64,000 bases of DNA, from NCBI GenBank assembly GCA_964017235.1, contig OZ024936.1, positions 38,214,040 through 38,278,039 on the forward strand, written 5' to 3'. Position 1 is the first letter of the stretch. Every line of letters begins with the position of its first letter. The DNA comes from Sabellastarte sp. h YS-2021. Lineage: Eukaryota > Annelida > Polychaeta > Sabellida > Sabellidae. The position numbers were made by a program, and so were the translations under genes. This document shows, piece after piece, positions 11,020 to 21,480 of this stretch. The notes beneath the pieces were generated by a model. That model worked only from the letters and a program-made list of their open reading frames with translations, was not told where the DNA came from and did not search any database.

Positions 11020-11976
11020 AGATCAACCAGATCAGTCTATGAGGCAAAGTGGGCCATTTTTGCAAAGTGGTGCATCACTAATTAGGTGGACTTCAGGTCA
11101 CCACCTGTAAAGTCGGTGGCTGACTTCCTAATGTACCTCTTTGAGGACAAGGAGTTACAGCCCAGCAACATTGATGGATACAGGTCTGCCATTGCTGATA
11201 AACTAGGTAATACAACAGTCAATATCAGCAAAGATGATAATCTCACTCGTCTCTTGGAAAGTTTCCACAGAGATAGACCCAAAGGGTGGAGGGGAATACC
11301 CTCCTGGAACCTTTCCCTGGTGCTACACCAGCTGACAAAGGCTCCTTTCGAACCTCTTAGGGAGGCATCTCTGAAGCATCTGACCTTCAAAACTGTCTTC
11401 CTTTTGGCCCTGGGCTCTGGCAAAAAAAGGAGTGAGATCCATGCATGGCAGCACAAGAACATCAGACACCAATCCGATTAGTCTAAGGTGTCCCTGTTTC
11501 CATCTCCCAGCTTTCTTTCCAAGAATCAGCTGGCCAAAGAGGGTCCAGAGAGTGTTGCCCCAGTGGTCATACCAGCCCTGGCTCCTACTGTAGATAAATC
11601 CCTCAAGTCTGACAGATCCTTGTGTCCAGTCAGAGCCTTGCGCTACTATTTGGACAGGACGTCAGACCTCAGGCAGCACAAGGAGCTAGTCTTTGTCTCC
11701 TTCAAGAAAGGCTTCGACAAAGACATCTCCCCTGCCACTATCTCCTCATGGATCAAGCAGACTGTGATCCTATGCTATGAGCTCTCTGATCATCAAGCCC
11801 ACACCCTGCATCAAGTTAAAGCTCACGATGTCAGGGCCTTTGCTGCCTCTAAGGCCTTCCAGTCGGGAGTTTCCTTAGAGCAGATCTTGTCAGCTTGCCA
11901 CTGGAAATCCCATAATACCTTCACACAGTTTTATCTGAAGGACGTGGCCAAATCCACTTCCGGGTTCACGTTGTAA
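11020..11976 (+). pseudogene. F2a tyrosine recombinase
   Basis: Nearly complete YR in one frame: VYEAKWAIFAKWC (about 11038), LQPSNIDGYRSAIAD, box I KKRSEIHAW (Arg near 11429-11434), box II AHDVRAF (His near 11824), ACHWKSH, and FYLKD with the nucleophile Tyr near 11932. TAG stops at 11083 and 11479 interrupt it; the second replaces a Trp seen in F2c (DWCKVSL). The true end (KDVAWAD, then stop) is lost. The last eight residues (11949-11976) come from the adjacent tandem-repeat block. Confidence 0.85.
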
Positions 11977-12611
11977 AGAAACAGTGGGTGACAATGACTC
12001 ATGTATGTGGCTTTTATACAGGAATATATGCTTGTCGAAATAAAATAAAATATTTAACTCCTATCTGCTTCATTATTTGAACATTTTAAGGGTTTAAAAT
12101 ATATAAATTAAGCACAAAACGAGTCCTTGTTGAAAGAAATCATCGGAGGCAACTTCCGTTTTTGTCTAGACAGCGATTGCTTGCAAACTTATGCATGACT
12201 CGTACATGTAATCCACTTCCGGGTTCACGTTGTAAAGAAAAAGTGAGTGACAATGACTCGTGTATGTGGCTTTTATACAGGAATATATGCCTTGTTGAAA
12301 TCAAATCAATATTTTAAGGGTTTATCCCTGTTTTGCTACTGTATTTGTCCATTTTAAGGGTTAAAATATGAAATAAAGCACAAAACTAACTTGAGGAAAT
12401 CCTTAGGGAAACCCCTGTGGTGACGTCATCATCTAGACATCATGTGCTGAGAGACGCGTGTATGTAGTTTTTTATTTAGGACCTTTACCTATCGAAATAA
12501 AATAAAATATTTTATCCCTTATTTCCTACATTATTGACCATTTAAAGGGTTAAAACTTAAAAATAAAGCAGAAAAATGAGTCCTTGTTCAAAATTGTCTT
12601 CGTCTAGACAG
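11949..12611. repeat. Short tandem-repeat block, second locus
   Basis: The same unit type as 2214-2950, but the ATCCACTTCCGGGTTCACG start occurs twice, at about 11950 and 12211. It cuts off F2a. It continues to GTCTAGACAGCAG, where MITE copies 2 and 3 are inserted, and resumes after 13719 with GTGTTTGCAAACTAGGG, matching 2811-2830 of the first locus. No gene. Confidence 0.7.
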
Positions 12612-12614
12612 CAG

Positions 12615-13159
12615 GGGCCGATTTCACAAAGGGACTTAGACTTAGCCAAGTCAGGGACTTAAATCTAAGACTTTGGTCTTAGCTAGCTTCTGGGACTTAA
12701 ATGGATTTCACAAAGGGTGACTTAGCTAAGTCCAAGCTTATCAAATAACCACAGTGGTTTTCTGTGTCATATGACCTTTTATATCCTTAATTTGATGAAT
12801 TTTATCTAAGGATAAGTGCTGTTTTGAAATAGAAAACCTTGCTACATCACATAAACTTCCCAACGACCACTTCAGTAAGGTGTTCTGTATAAATATATAC
12901 TTTATTTACAGCCATTTCAAATTTTGAAGTGCAGAAAAGTTTATGGCAACCATATTTAAGTCCTCTTTACAAAATTTAAGCCCACTACCTCCCAGACTTA
13001 AAGTTAAGTCCACTGACTTAGCAATTTCATGGACTTAACTGCTTTGTGAAATCCGCTAACTCTAAGACCACAGACTTAACATTCTGTTGACAAAATTTAA
13101 GACCAAAGTCTTAAATGTAAGTCTAAATCTGGACTTAAGTCCCTTTGTGAAATCGGCCC
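12615..13159. mobile_element. MITE copy 2 (545 bp)
   Basis: Inverted repeats GGGCCGATTTCAC and GTGAAATCGGCCC, flanked by CAG at 12612-12614 and 13160-13162. It is clearly more diverged than copies 1 and 3, for example CACAAAGGGACTTAGAC at the start. Noncoding. Confidence 0.85.
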
Positions 13160-13162
13160 CAG

Positions 13163-13716
13163 GGGCCGATTTCACTAAAGGACTTAAACTAAGTCCCTTT
13201 ATTGGCTAAGTCAGGGACTTAAATCTAAGACTTTGGTCTTAGCTAGGTGTGGGACTTAAAATGGATTTCACAAAGGTGACTTAGCTAAGTCCAAGCTCAT
13301 CATATAACCACAGTGGTTTTCTGTGTCATGTGACCTTTTATATCCTTCATTTGATGCATTTTATCTAAGGATAATTGCTGTTTTGAAATGGAAAACCTTG
13401 CTGCCACACATAAACTTCCCAAAGACTACTTCAGTAAGGTGTTCTGTGTAATTATACTTTATTTACAGCCCTTTCAAATTTTGAAGTGGAGAAAAGTTTA
13501 TGGCGGCCATATTTAAGTCCTCTTTGCAAAATTTAAGCCCACTACTAACCAGACTTAAATCTAAGTCCACTGACTTAGCAAATCCATGGACTTAGCCCCT
13601 TTGTGAAATCCACTAAGTCTAAGCCTGCTGACTTAGCACATTTTTAACAGAATTTAAGACCAAAGTCTTAAACTTAAGCCCCAAAACAGGCTTAAGTCCC
13701 TTCGTGAAATCGGCCC
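13163..13716. mobile_element. MITE copy 3 (554 bp), adjacent to copy 2
   Basis: Starts directly after the CAG that ends copy 2 and ends before CAG at 13717-13719. By eye it has one base difference from copy 1 (AAGTCAGGG versus AAGCCAGGG). The empty site at the F1b locus (GACAGCAGGTGCTTGC near 2805) confirms that copies 2 and 3 together replaced nothing but duplicated CAG. Confidence 0.9.
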
Positions 13717-13749
13717 CAGGTGTTTGCAAACTAGGGTCTCCAATGCGGT

Positions 13750-14984
13750 ATCACACAACTAGGCCTACCTGCAGTGAGGCAGGTGGGGGAGATGACCATG
13801 TGTCACTCGTGATTAAAATAATTCCAGTTGTGAAGTTCTTTTCAAAGAACTTTAAAATTTAGGAAAGCTTACATAAAAATTATAATATCCAACTTCAACC
13901 ACATGGGGGTTTTCTTCAGGCTTCTATTATGATTTTGTAGTCCTTATGGGGCTTGTTTTAAGATCCATCTCGGATCTGAAACCTTGTATTGACAATAACC
14001 TGACTTGCATTCCATGCTCAGGCCCATTCTCGGGTCCCGAGTACATGAGCCTGTCCAAGTCTTTTGCTGCTGCATCTGAAGACTCTTGGATGATCTTAAG
14101 TTCGGACACATTAGAGGAATCCATGTTATCTATGCAAGTCAAAAATTCCTCAAAGCCAAAGGGCTTCTTCTGAACAGGTTTTTCAAACCAGTCCTTGTAT
14201 TTCATAGGGAAGTAGACTTGTCTTGACTTCCCTCAGGATATACTGAGGACCTTAAGATTAGGCGGTTTTTTTAACCACCCTGTCTCCAGGGACAGCATGC
14301 CTAGGTCCTCTTCCAGTGTGAACTTTGAATGATGTAGCAGGCCAACAAGAGCTTAGGCCCAAGGGCCCTTCAGCTTTTCCTCACTAAATATGCTAGTTTA
14401 ATTTAGAGGATTCGGTGGCTGCTATTAAACCCCCTGGTCCCAATCTTAATTGGTACTATTGGGACAACATTGTCTTTTATCTTGTAGACAACTACAAGTT
14501 TTCAAATCTGTATCTCCCTAGCCCCTCTGGGGCCTCTATGGGTAAGGCCCCCTTCTGGTAGTCTAGAGTTTGAACTTCAGACTGCTCTTTACTAGGTCTT
14601 TTCTGAATGCAACCTGGTCATGGAAATCTGTTAAGACAGTAACAAGGCTACTGCCAGACGGGTCAAACTGAATCTAAGGGTGCATATAAGCAGTCAGAAT
14701 GTTTATGGGGAATTCAGGGGAGATACCAGATCTTAAGAACTTAAGAGTTCCCCATTCACAATTAGTTTAGGAGGGACAGGAGTTCCTCCTCAAGGCACCC
14801 GTAGGGTTTAGGCCCTATCAAATCAGCCCTTTCACGCTCCCCACAATCTAGAGGCTCCTACAGGAAACATCCCAATGGGGGTCATTCCATTCCAAGCAGT
14901 ATTCATTGCTTTCCCCAGGTAGGGGGAAATTGAGTAGCAGAGGCTCCAGAGGTTGTTTTCAACCTCACTCAAGGTGAAGAGGGT
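13750..14984 (+). pseudogene. F1c gag region remnant
   Basis: Bases 13757-13810 align with the F1d gag Cys-motif region. Around 14405-14570 one plus-strand frame reads PPGPNLNWYYWDN and then a Tyr-rich stretch that looks like gag core. An intervening 13930-14400 stretch has no confident match. The 92-codon open frame on the minus strand here (13927-14205) is not conserved in F1b and is not called. Function would be element RNA packaging. Confidence 0.45.
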
Positions 14985-16250
14985 GTGGAAACCCCTCCTT
15001 CCAATGACTCCTTAAAAAGCCTCCCTCAGTCCACCAGTAGGAGGTCGCCTCTGTTCTTTCAGAAGAGACTGGCAAACAAACAAATCCTCAAACATTATGT
15101 TAAACATTCTTACCATTCATCATCAGTCAAAATTTGCCAGAGTTCCCCTGATTCTCTCAGGACCCAAGGCCCATCAAGATCCAGCTCTGGCCTCTTATCC
15201 AGTCTCTTCTGTCAAGAACACAATAGAAAGGGTGGAAAATGTAAAATCTCTCTGTTTTTTACAATCGCCTATTCCTAATCCCCAAGCCTCACCAAGGGTG
15301 TAGGCCAATGACAGACATAAGCAGGCTCACCCCCCTTTCTACTTGTTGAAAAGTTCCAATGGAAACTCCAGAGTCCATCAAGGCCTCTCCGATTCCAGGG
15401 GAATGGGTGTCGTCGTCAGACCTATCAGATGCGTACTTTCTCATTCCCATCCTCCAAGCTCAAGGAAGTTCCTGACACAGTCCTTAGGGTGGATAATAAA
15501 TCAGGAGAAGTCCGAACTCAACCTACTCAGGTGTTTTCATTCGTTGGCTATGAATTTCACATAGATTTAACCCTTGTTAACCCACTAAGAGAGATGGCTC
15601 ATTTTTCAGGATTTGATCCTAAACTTAAGTCAAACATGTTTTTGACTTCAGGATGTTTATGTCGCTAATTGGGTTGCTTGCCTCAATGGAGAAAATGGTC
15701 CCGGAGGGACACCTTCACATGAGGCCCCTTTTCAGTTTCACCTAAAGGAGCACTGGAGATATCCTCAGTCATTGCACAGCCTCCTTCCTGGACAGAGTCC
15801 TTTTCAGCTCATCTAGAGTGGTGGCAAGTCTCTCAAACGTGATGAAAGGTGCACACCTTTATCCCAAGACCACAGGATCCAACTCTTTACAGACACCTCA
15901 GACGAAGGCTGGTGCTCTCACTTAGAGCAAGCCTCTACAAGGGTCTGTGGCTCAGACAGGGCAAAAAGGCTATACATACATGTTCTAGAGTTGAAGGCGG
16001 TTTCTCTGGTCCTTCAATTTTCAAGGTCCAGTGTCAAAACCAAACGGTGTTGGTTGCAACGGACAACTCAACAGTGGTAGCCCCATCAACAAACAAGGAG
16101 GAACCCTCTCGGCGGAGATGTGCGCTCTCCCGTGGAAGATCATGACCTGTGCCATCATTACCAGATAACCTTAAAAGCCAGACACATTCACAGGGTGTCT
16201 GAATGTGATGGCCGATCTTCTGTCCAGGTCAAACCCAGTTCAATCAACAG
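14985..16250 (+). pseudogene. F1c RT and RNase H remnant
   Basis: Same order as F1b: RT N-terminus (RNSIERV-like near 15215, KFQWKLQSP-like near 15350), then the shared deletion junction near 15460-15485 and the WIINQEKS segment near 15491. RNase H shows VATDNSTVV near 16048 with the catalytic Asp, followed by the ARHI segment near 16175. Multiple frameshifts; inactive. Confidence 0.7.
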
Positions 16251-16264
16251 AATGGTTACTGCAT

Positions 16265-17515
16265 CCGCAGGTGTTCAACAGATCTGTCTAGTGGTTCACC
16301 CCTCATGTAGATCTATTTACCACTCTTCTAAACAACAAAATTCCACTGTATGTGTCTCCAGTCCCAGACCAAGTGCTTGGGACATAGATGCTCAAAATAT
16401 AACTGGTCGGGTCTCACTGCTTATGCTTACCCTCCTACGGCTCTCCTTCACAAGCTGATCCAAAAATCAGGCAGTTCATTTGTCTGGTCATTGTAATAGC
16501 CCCAGGCTGGCCAGGGATGCCCTGGTTTTGGGACCTAGTGCAGCTCTCAACAGAGATTCCACTTCAGCTTCTAGTGTAAACAACTCTTCACAAAGAGTCC
16601 CACAATTATGTGTTATTCACAGCAATCCACAACATGTCAGCCTCAGCGCCTGGTGTCTAGGAGTGGACAGCTCCAAGAACAAGGCTTCTCTGTGGCGGTG
16701 GCAGAGAGAATTGCTGCCCCTCAAAGGTCATCAAGAAGGACCATCTACAAGTGAAAGTGGGCCCTATTTGAGAAATGGTGCAGAGAAAATATGGTGGACT
16801 TCTCCACTCCCCTGTGAAAGAGGTCTCAGATTTTTTTGTGTACCTATACCAAGTTCTAAACATTGACGGTTACAGGATGGACATTGTTGACACCTTGGGC
16901 CCAGCTTGGCACCATATTCTCCAAGCTCAGACCTTAACAGGTTACTCTCCAGTTTTCTCTGGGATCATCCCTAAGTTCCAGGAATCTTCCAAATGGAACC
17001 TTTATGTTGGTTTCTAATGAGCTCACCAAAGCTCCCTTTGACCCTATAAAAGACACAGACCTCAAACATCTTCTCTCTCAAACTGCTTTCTTGCTAGCTT
17101 TGGCCTCCGGCAAGCGCCGCAGCGAAATCCACGCCTGGGTTTGCAAACAAGTATCTAATTTAGGCCAATGGGAAAAGGTTACCTTGTTCCCCTCTTAGCC
17201 AAAAACCAACTAGCAAGATAAGGTTTTCAAGTGTGTCTCCAATGACTATCCCTCTTTATCTACCATTGTGGATAGACAATTCAAAGAAGACAGGAACCCG
17301 TGTCCAGTATGGGCCTTAAGATATTACCTGGATCGAACCAAGGTTCTCGCTCCCTACTCTTTATTTCCTTCAAATGGTCATACCTCAAGATATTAGACCC
17401 ACTACTCTCTCTTCTCTACTCTCTAAAACAACTAATTTGTTACAAACAACCAGACCAACAGTCCTTGGACTTGGTCCAAGTTAAAGCTCATGATATCAGG
17501 GCCTTCATGGCCTCT
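16265..17515 (+). pseudogene. F1c MT-like and YR remnant, cut by F2b
   Basis: MT-like pieces (YVSPVPDQVLGT near 16345, AYAYPPTAL near 16420, IAPGWPGMPWFWD near 16498) precede YR (RELLPLKGHQ frame near 16700 and VDFSTP near 16795). Box I (KRRSEIHAW) lies near 17113 and the HDIRAF box near 17490. The sequence stops at MASK (17515), so the Tyr nucleophile is missing. Confidence 0.7.
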
Positions 17516-17965
17516 AAGTCTACATTTAACTGTTCAATCTCCCAAGCCATTGCCAGGACAATGCAGGACTTGTCTGAGGTAGTTTTCATCAGCATGGCGA
17601 ACTTTACCCTTGCGCGTAGAGACAGCTACCTGGAATACTTGCATGCTGGTGTAAAACAGGACATGCACACTGCACTGCGTACTGCTCTCGTCCATTTGCA
17701 GTCACTTTTCCCGGACCAGTTTCTCAGCAAAGCTGAAGAGGAAGTGTGTAGAAGTGAGGAGAGGCGTTCTTCTAGCCAGTCACACAGGAAACCTAATCGT
17801 TTTCACCCATATGCTTCCAATGACAAGTCTTCTCATCAACTGGACCGGAAGTCCACTATCCCAGCTTTGAAGCAAATACGTGAATGCCAGCAGGGAAAGA
17901 TAGGTCGTGGCAAGCCTTCCACTTTCTCACAGAAACCAGCCAAGGGTTCAAAGCAACGTAAATGA
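17516..17965 (+). pseudogene. F2b gag C-terminal part
   Basis: In-frame gag core (FNCSISQAIARTMQDLSEVVF, then ARRDSYLEYLHAGVKQ) ending PAKGSKQRK at TGA 17963-17965. It is homologous to F2a 8445-8869. An apparent 221-codon frame starting at 17300 joins F1c YR to this gag by chance; the real gag start is lost. Upstream neighbour is F1c; downstream the Cys-rich frame follows. Confidence 0.75.
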
Positions 17966-17971
17966 CAATTA
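17963..17971 (+). promoter_or_regulatory. Candidate readthrough stop, F2b
   Basis: TGA CAA TTA in gag frame, directly followed by CTG TGT AAA, identical to F2c 56706-56717. It fits stop-CAR-YYA. Readthrough is predicted, not shown. Confidence 0.5.
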
Positions 17972-18080
17972 CTGTGTAAAGTGTGTTTCCAGACTGAAGG
18001 ACTGTTTGTCAGTCCGGGAAAATAGCTTTGAACCCTTCACCAGTGATGGCTAAAAGCAGAGACTTGACCAGCAAGAGTGA

Positions 18081-18320
18081 GACTGTAAATTTACGTGTAA
18101 ACTCTTGTGTTGCAAATGTTCATTCTGTTTCCGGGTTGCCACAAAAGAACGGTGTAATTTCCAATTATTGTCACAATTACACAGAAATAAAATATGTGAA
18201 AGATGTTTCCTGTATAGGTCACTTAAGCTCTGTAAATCTTGTCACAAATGCCCCAACTGTTGCCATAGATCTACCTGTAGGGGCCAGACTGCACCAGTTT
18301 TGGGAAAAATGGAAGCCCTG
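18081..18320 (+). pseudogene. F2b Cys-rich frame
   Basis: Frame reading DCKFTCKLLCCKCSFCFRV, then ICERCFLY and CKSCHKCPNCCHRSTCRG. Between the candidate leaky stop and 18081 this frame has indels and stops, so it is not continuous. The RT frame overlaps it from 18028 onward and takes over at LPVGARLHQFW (about 18271). One Cys seen in F2c is Tyr here. Putative zinc-binding region. Confidence 0.55.
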
Positions 18321-18985
18321 GGGGCGAGTCACCCTCCCCTTCCAACTCAGACCCAACTTAACCAGATCACCAACTGTCATAAACAACTAATATGTAAACC
18401 CTCACAGAAACCTCCATCTGTTGGAGGCCCTGTATCAGCTGGTGAACAAAAACGCAGTAGAACCGGGAGCAAACCAGAAATCACTGGGGTTTTAGAACCG
18501 GCTATTTTTGGTACCCAAACCCAACAACCGGTGGAGACCTATCTTGGACCAGAGCACCTTGAACACCTTTCTAAACACAGTCGTTCAAAATGGAGACACC
18601 AGAGACAAAAGAACCTCCCTACAGGCAGGGGAGTGGGTCACCTCCATAGATTTCAAGGACGCATACTTCCACATACCAATTCACAGTCAGTCCAGGAAGT
18701 ACATGCGTTTTCACGTCCAGGGTCGGTCCTACCAGTTCAAAGCACTACCCTTTGGCCTGTCCACAGCACCCATGGAGTTCACAGTGGTGGCCAAAGAGGT
18801 CAAATAGATGGCTTAACAGAGGGGTATAAGAATCCACCAGTACCTAGATGACTGGTTGGTGAGAGCTACATCCCACCAAACTTGTCTCCAGCATACACAG
18901 ACCTTAGTAGCCCTTTGTCGAGAACTGGGCTGGCTAGTGAACAAGGAGAAGTCAGAACTGGATCCAAAACAGCTTTTCAACTTCA
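18270..18985 (+). pseudogene. F2b reverse transcriptase
   Basis: DLPVGARLHQFWEKW, then VPKPNNRWRPILD (18511), motif A SIDFKDAYFHIPI intact (about 18640-18680), motif B LPFGLSTAPMEFT (about 18748) and YLDDWLV (18841). Stops occur at 18805 and 18814, and frameshifts lie before 18508. The catalytic Asp residues are all present, making this the best RT template of the F2 copies, but it is not translatable as one chain. Confidence 0.85.
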
Positions 18986-19704
18986 TAGGTTACCAGTTCA
19001 ATCTCAGAGAGGGAAAGGTCAGACCCATACCAAATCGTTGGCAGGCCTTAACAGACAAGATTCAGTCAATTCTGTCCGGTCCGGTGTGTCTGGTCCGGAA
19101 GTTCATGTCCCTCATAGGTCTACTCACAGCAACAGAAAAGCAAGTCAACCTAGGGCGACTCAACATGAGACCGTTACAGTGGCACTTGAAAAACAACTGG
19201 AGGGTCCCAGAATCACTGGAAAAGGTGATGCCAATTCCCAGGTCACTCCACCCTCACTTAAAATGGTGGCTGGAGGAAAGCAATGTGCTACCAGGTGAAC
19301 CATTACACCCACTAAATCATGCTCTGCAGATCTTTACAGACGCATCAAAAGAAGGGTGGGGCACTCACTTAAAGGAGCTTACTGCAAGGGGAACCTGGTC
19401 TCTTCCAGAGAGCAAGTTGCACATAAACCATCTGGAACTAAAGGCGGTCTTTCTGGCCTTAAAAGAGTTCAAAGACCTTTGTTCAAACAACATAGTTCTG
19501 GTAGCCACAGACAACACAACAGTGGTTACCTATATGAACAAAGAAGGGGGGATGAAGTCGGGCGCCTTGTGTTTCCTACTGTGGAGAATCCTGACCTGGT
19601 GCACCAGGAGACAGGTAACTCTCAAAGCTCGACACATCAATGGCCAGCTGAATGTGATAGCAGACAAACTATCCAGATTAGGCCAAACCATTCAAACGGG
19701 ATGA
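18986..19704 (+). pseudogene. F2b RNase H domain
   Basis: Open from 18856 to 19704 and continuous with the RT C-terminus. Acidic residues are FTDAS (about 19333), LELKA (about 19435), ATDNTT (about 19504) and IADKLS (about 19660), the complete D-E-D-D set. It ends at GQTIQTG and then TGA, where other copies have TEW, so Trp has become a stop. Confidence 0.85.
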
Positions 19705-20145
19705 TCCCTTCACCCAGAGGTGTTCCAAGCTATATGCTCCCGGTGGCACCAGCCCCAAGTGGACTTGTTGCGGTTCCAGACCCCCAGGCATGGGGACAGG
19801 TCCCTATGTCCAGTCAGAGCCCTGCATTATTACTTGGACAGGACCTCAGATTTTAGGCTGAACAAGGAGTTGGTCTTTGTCTCCTTCAAGAAAGGTTTTG
19901 ACAAGGACATCTCACCTACCACTGTCTCCTCCTGGATCAAGCAGACTGTGATCCTATGCTATGAGCTCTCTGACCAGGAGGCCCTCACTTTGCATCAGGT
20001 TAAAGCCCATGCTATCGGGGCCTTCGCTGCTTCTAAAGCCTTCTAGTCAGAGGTCTCCTTAGAGCAGATTTTGTCATCCTGCCACTGGAAATCACATAAC
20101 ACCTTCACACAGTTCTATTTGAAGGATGTGGCTTGGGCTGACTGA
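19705..20145 (+). pseudogene. F2b YR C-terminus after internal deletion
   Basis: The RNase H-MT junction (FQAICSRWHQPQVDLL) runs into DRSLCPVRALHYYLD at about 19798, so most of MT and the YR N-terminus, including box I Arg, are deleted (about 1.1 kb relative to F2a). The box II motif HDVR is HAIG here, losing its Arg. A TAG stop at 20044 follows SKAF. ACHW-type His and FYLKD Tyr remain, then KDVAWAD and TGA at about 20141. Inactive. Confidence 0.8.
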
Positions 20146-20700
20146 GCTTTTTCATTTGGGACCAGTAGTGGCTGCCAAACAGGTGCACCATCAATCCCAA
20201 AAATGAGGAGATTTGTAAATATGTACATATTGTAGATACCTTGTACATAAATATAAGTAAAAAAACTGTGACTTGCTTCCTTTGGGAAGTTTATTTCTTA
20301 TGGGACTGAACTCAGCCCTCTCTTCCCTTTCTCAGAGCAGGTCTGGAAAAAAGGGGGGCAACGTCCGTATACTTCCGGGTAACCGCTAACCGACCACAAC
20401 CTTAAATCGTTCCCTGACCCTAGGTCAAACTGGGCCTTCTCATTTTGTTTGTTTTATTAGTTCACTTGGGTCCCTAGTAGCTTACCCGCCTTCCAAGCGG
20501 TAGTTATTGAGCAATTGTCCATTGGATAGAATGTATTAACGCAATAAAATTGCAAATTTAATAAGTAAATTAAATTTTTATAAGTTAATACCCTATCCAA
20601 TGGACAGGCAAGGCCCACCCATCCGACCCCGCTATCAGCTTACTAGGGGTCTTAATAGGACTGCTTTTTCCGGCGTCCGCTGTCTGTTATCACGCTTGGT
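20146..20700 (+). other. F2b 3' region with internal complementary region
   Basis: About 20513-20610 contains the reverse complement of the F2a left end (CCATTGGATAGAATGTATT then AACGCAATAAAA), followed by TTGCAAATTTAATAAG, expected to be complementary to the lost right end. An A6G6 polypurine stretch lies at 20345-20358. The rest of 20146-20512 is noncoding 3' region, similar to F2c 59706-59866 at its start. Confidence 0.65.
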
Positions 20701-21480
20701 TTCTGGTCATTTCAAGGAAAAGTATTTATCCTATCTTTACCAAATTTGATATGGGTGTTTATTGGGTTAATAGCTTCCATGGGATTGCTTTTTTGGCTCT
20801 ATAGTTAACTGAGTAATGGCTACTTAGCTACTTTTGTGTACTTTTGTTTCCGGGCATTTTAAGGAAAAGGATTTGACATTTCTTTACCAAATTTGGTATG
20901 AGCAATAGTTAGGTCAATAGCTTGCTTGGGATTGCTTTTAGTGATAATAGCTGTATAACTGACTGAGTAATTGCTACTTAGCTACTTTGAGTAGCTTTTT
21001 TAGTTTAAGCATTTTGAAGGAAAAGTATTTCACCTATGTTGACAAAATTTGGGATGGAGGATTATTGGATCAGTAGCTTGCTTGGGATTGCTTTTGGTGA
21101 TAATACCTTTATAGCTAACTGAGTAACAGCTACTGTGCTATATAGCTATTATCCTATTTTGAGTTGACCTTTTTTCTGGACATTTTAATGAAACAATGTT
21201 TTCTATCTTCACAAAAATTTATATGAAGGATAATTGGGTCAATAGTTGGGCTGGGATAGCTTTTGGTCGATGATAGCTTTGTAGCTATCTGAATATTAGC
21301 TGCTTTGCTACTTGGAGCCTACTCTGAATTGCATTTTTGTTTTCACGCTTTTAAAGGAAACATATTTAACTCATCTTTGTAAAATTTGATGTGAAGGTTT
21401 TGTAGGGTCAATTGCTTGCTTGGTATTGTTGTTGATGGCAATAGCTTTAACCTCCTGAGTAATAGCTACATAGCAAATAA
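20701..21480. repeat. Diverged S2 satellite monomers
   Basis: Repeats of roughly 160-170 bp marked by GAGTAATAGCTAC, CATTTTAAGGAAAA and GGATTGCTTTTGGTGATAATAG. Older and more diverged than the arrays at 40560-48406. No coding capacity. Confidence 0.6.

Larger units (their letters stand above)
6574..11948 (+). mobile_element. DIRS element F2a, most complete coding order
   Basis: The left terminus TTTTATTGCGTTAATAC lies at 6574-6576. Coding order is gag (6903-8869), Cys-rich frame (8870-9160), RT (9130-9860), RH (10025-10560), MT-like (10613-10965) and YR (11020-11948). Three in-frame stops in gag, a 10 nt deletion at RT motif A and two stops in YR make it inactive. The 3' end is cut at 11948, where a tandem-repeat block begins, so its internal complementary region and right repeat are absent. 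The F2b 3' end (20110-20620) shows what is missing. Confidence 0.8.
13746..17515 (+). mobile_element. DIRS element F1c, defective and truncated
   Basis: Paralogue of F1b from the gag Cys-motif region to YR, truncated at 17515, where F2b-type gag begins. It shares with F1b the tandem-repeat block upstream, the gag fragment and the roughly 200 bp RT deletion. The left terminus is absent. Many single-base differences and small indels separate the two copies. Confidence 0.7.
17516..20700 (+). mobile_element. DIRS element F2b, 5'-truncated with internal deletion
   Basis: Begins in mid gag directly after F1c YR, then candidate leaky stop, Cys-rich frame, RT, RNase H, a deletion of MT and the YR N-terminus at about 19798, the YR C-terminus, a 3' noncoding region and an internal complementary region (about 20513-20610). 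RT motif A is intact here, unlike in F2a and F2c. The right inverted repeat is not recognisable; S2 satellite-like DNA follows. Confidence 0.75.

Noticed and set aside
13927-14205. 92-codon minus-strand open frame with reasonable composition
   Set aside because: It lies antisense in the F1c gag region and is not open in the paralogous F1b sequence near 3120-3230.
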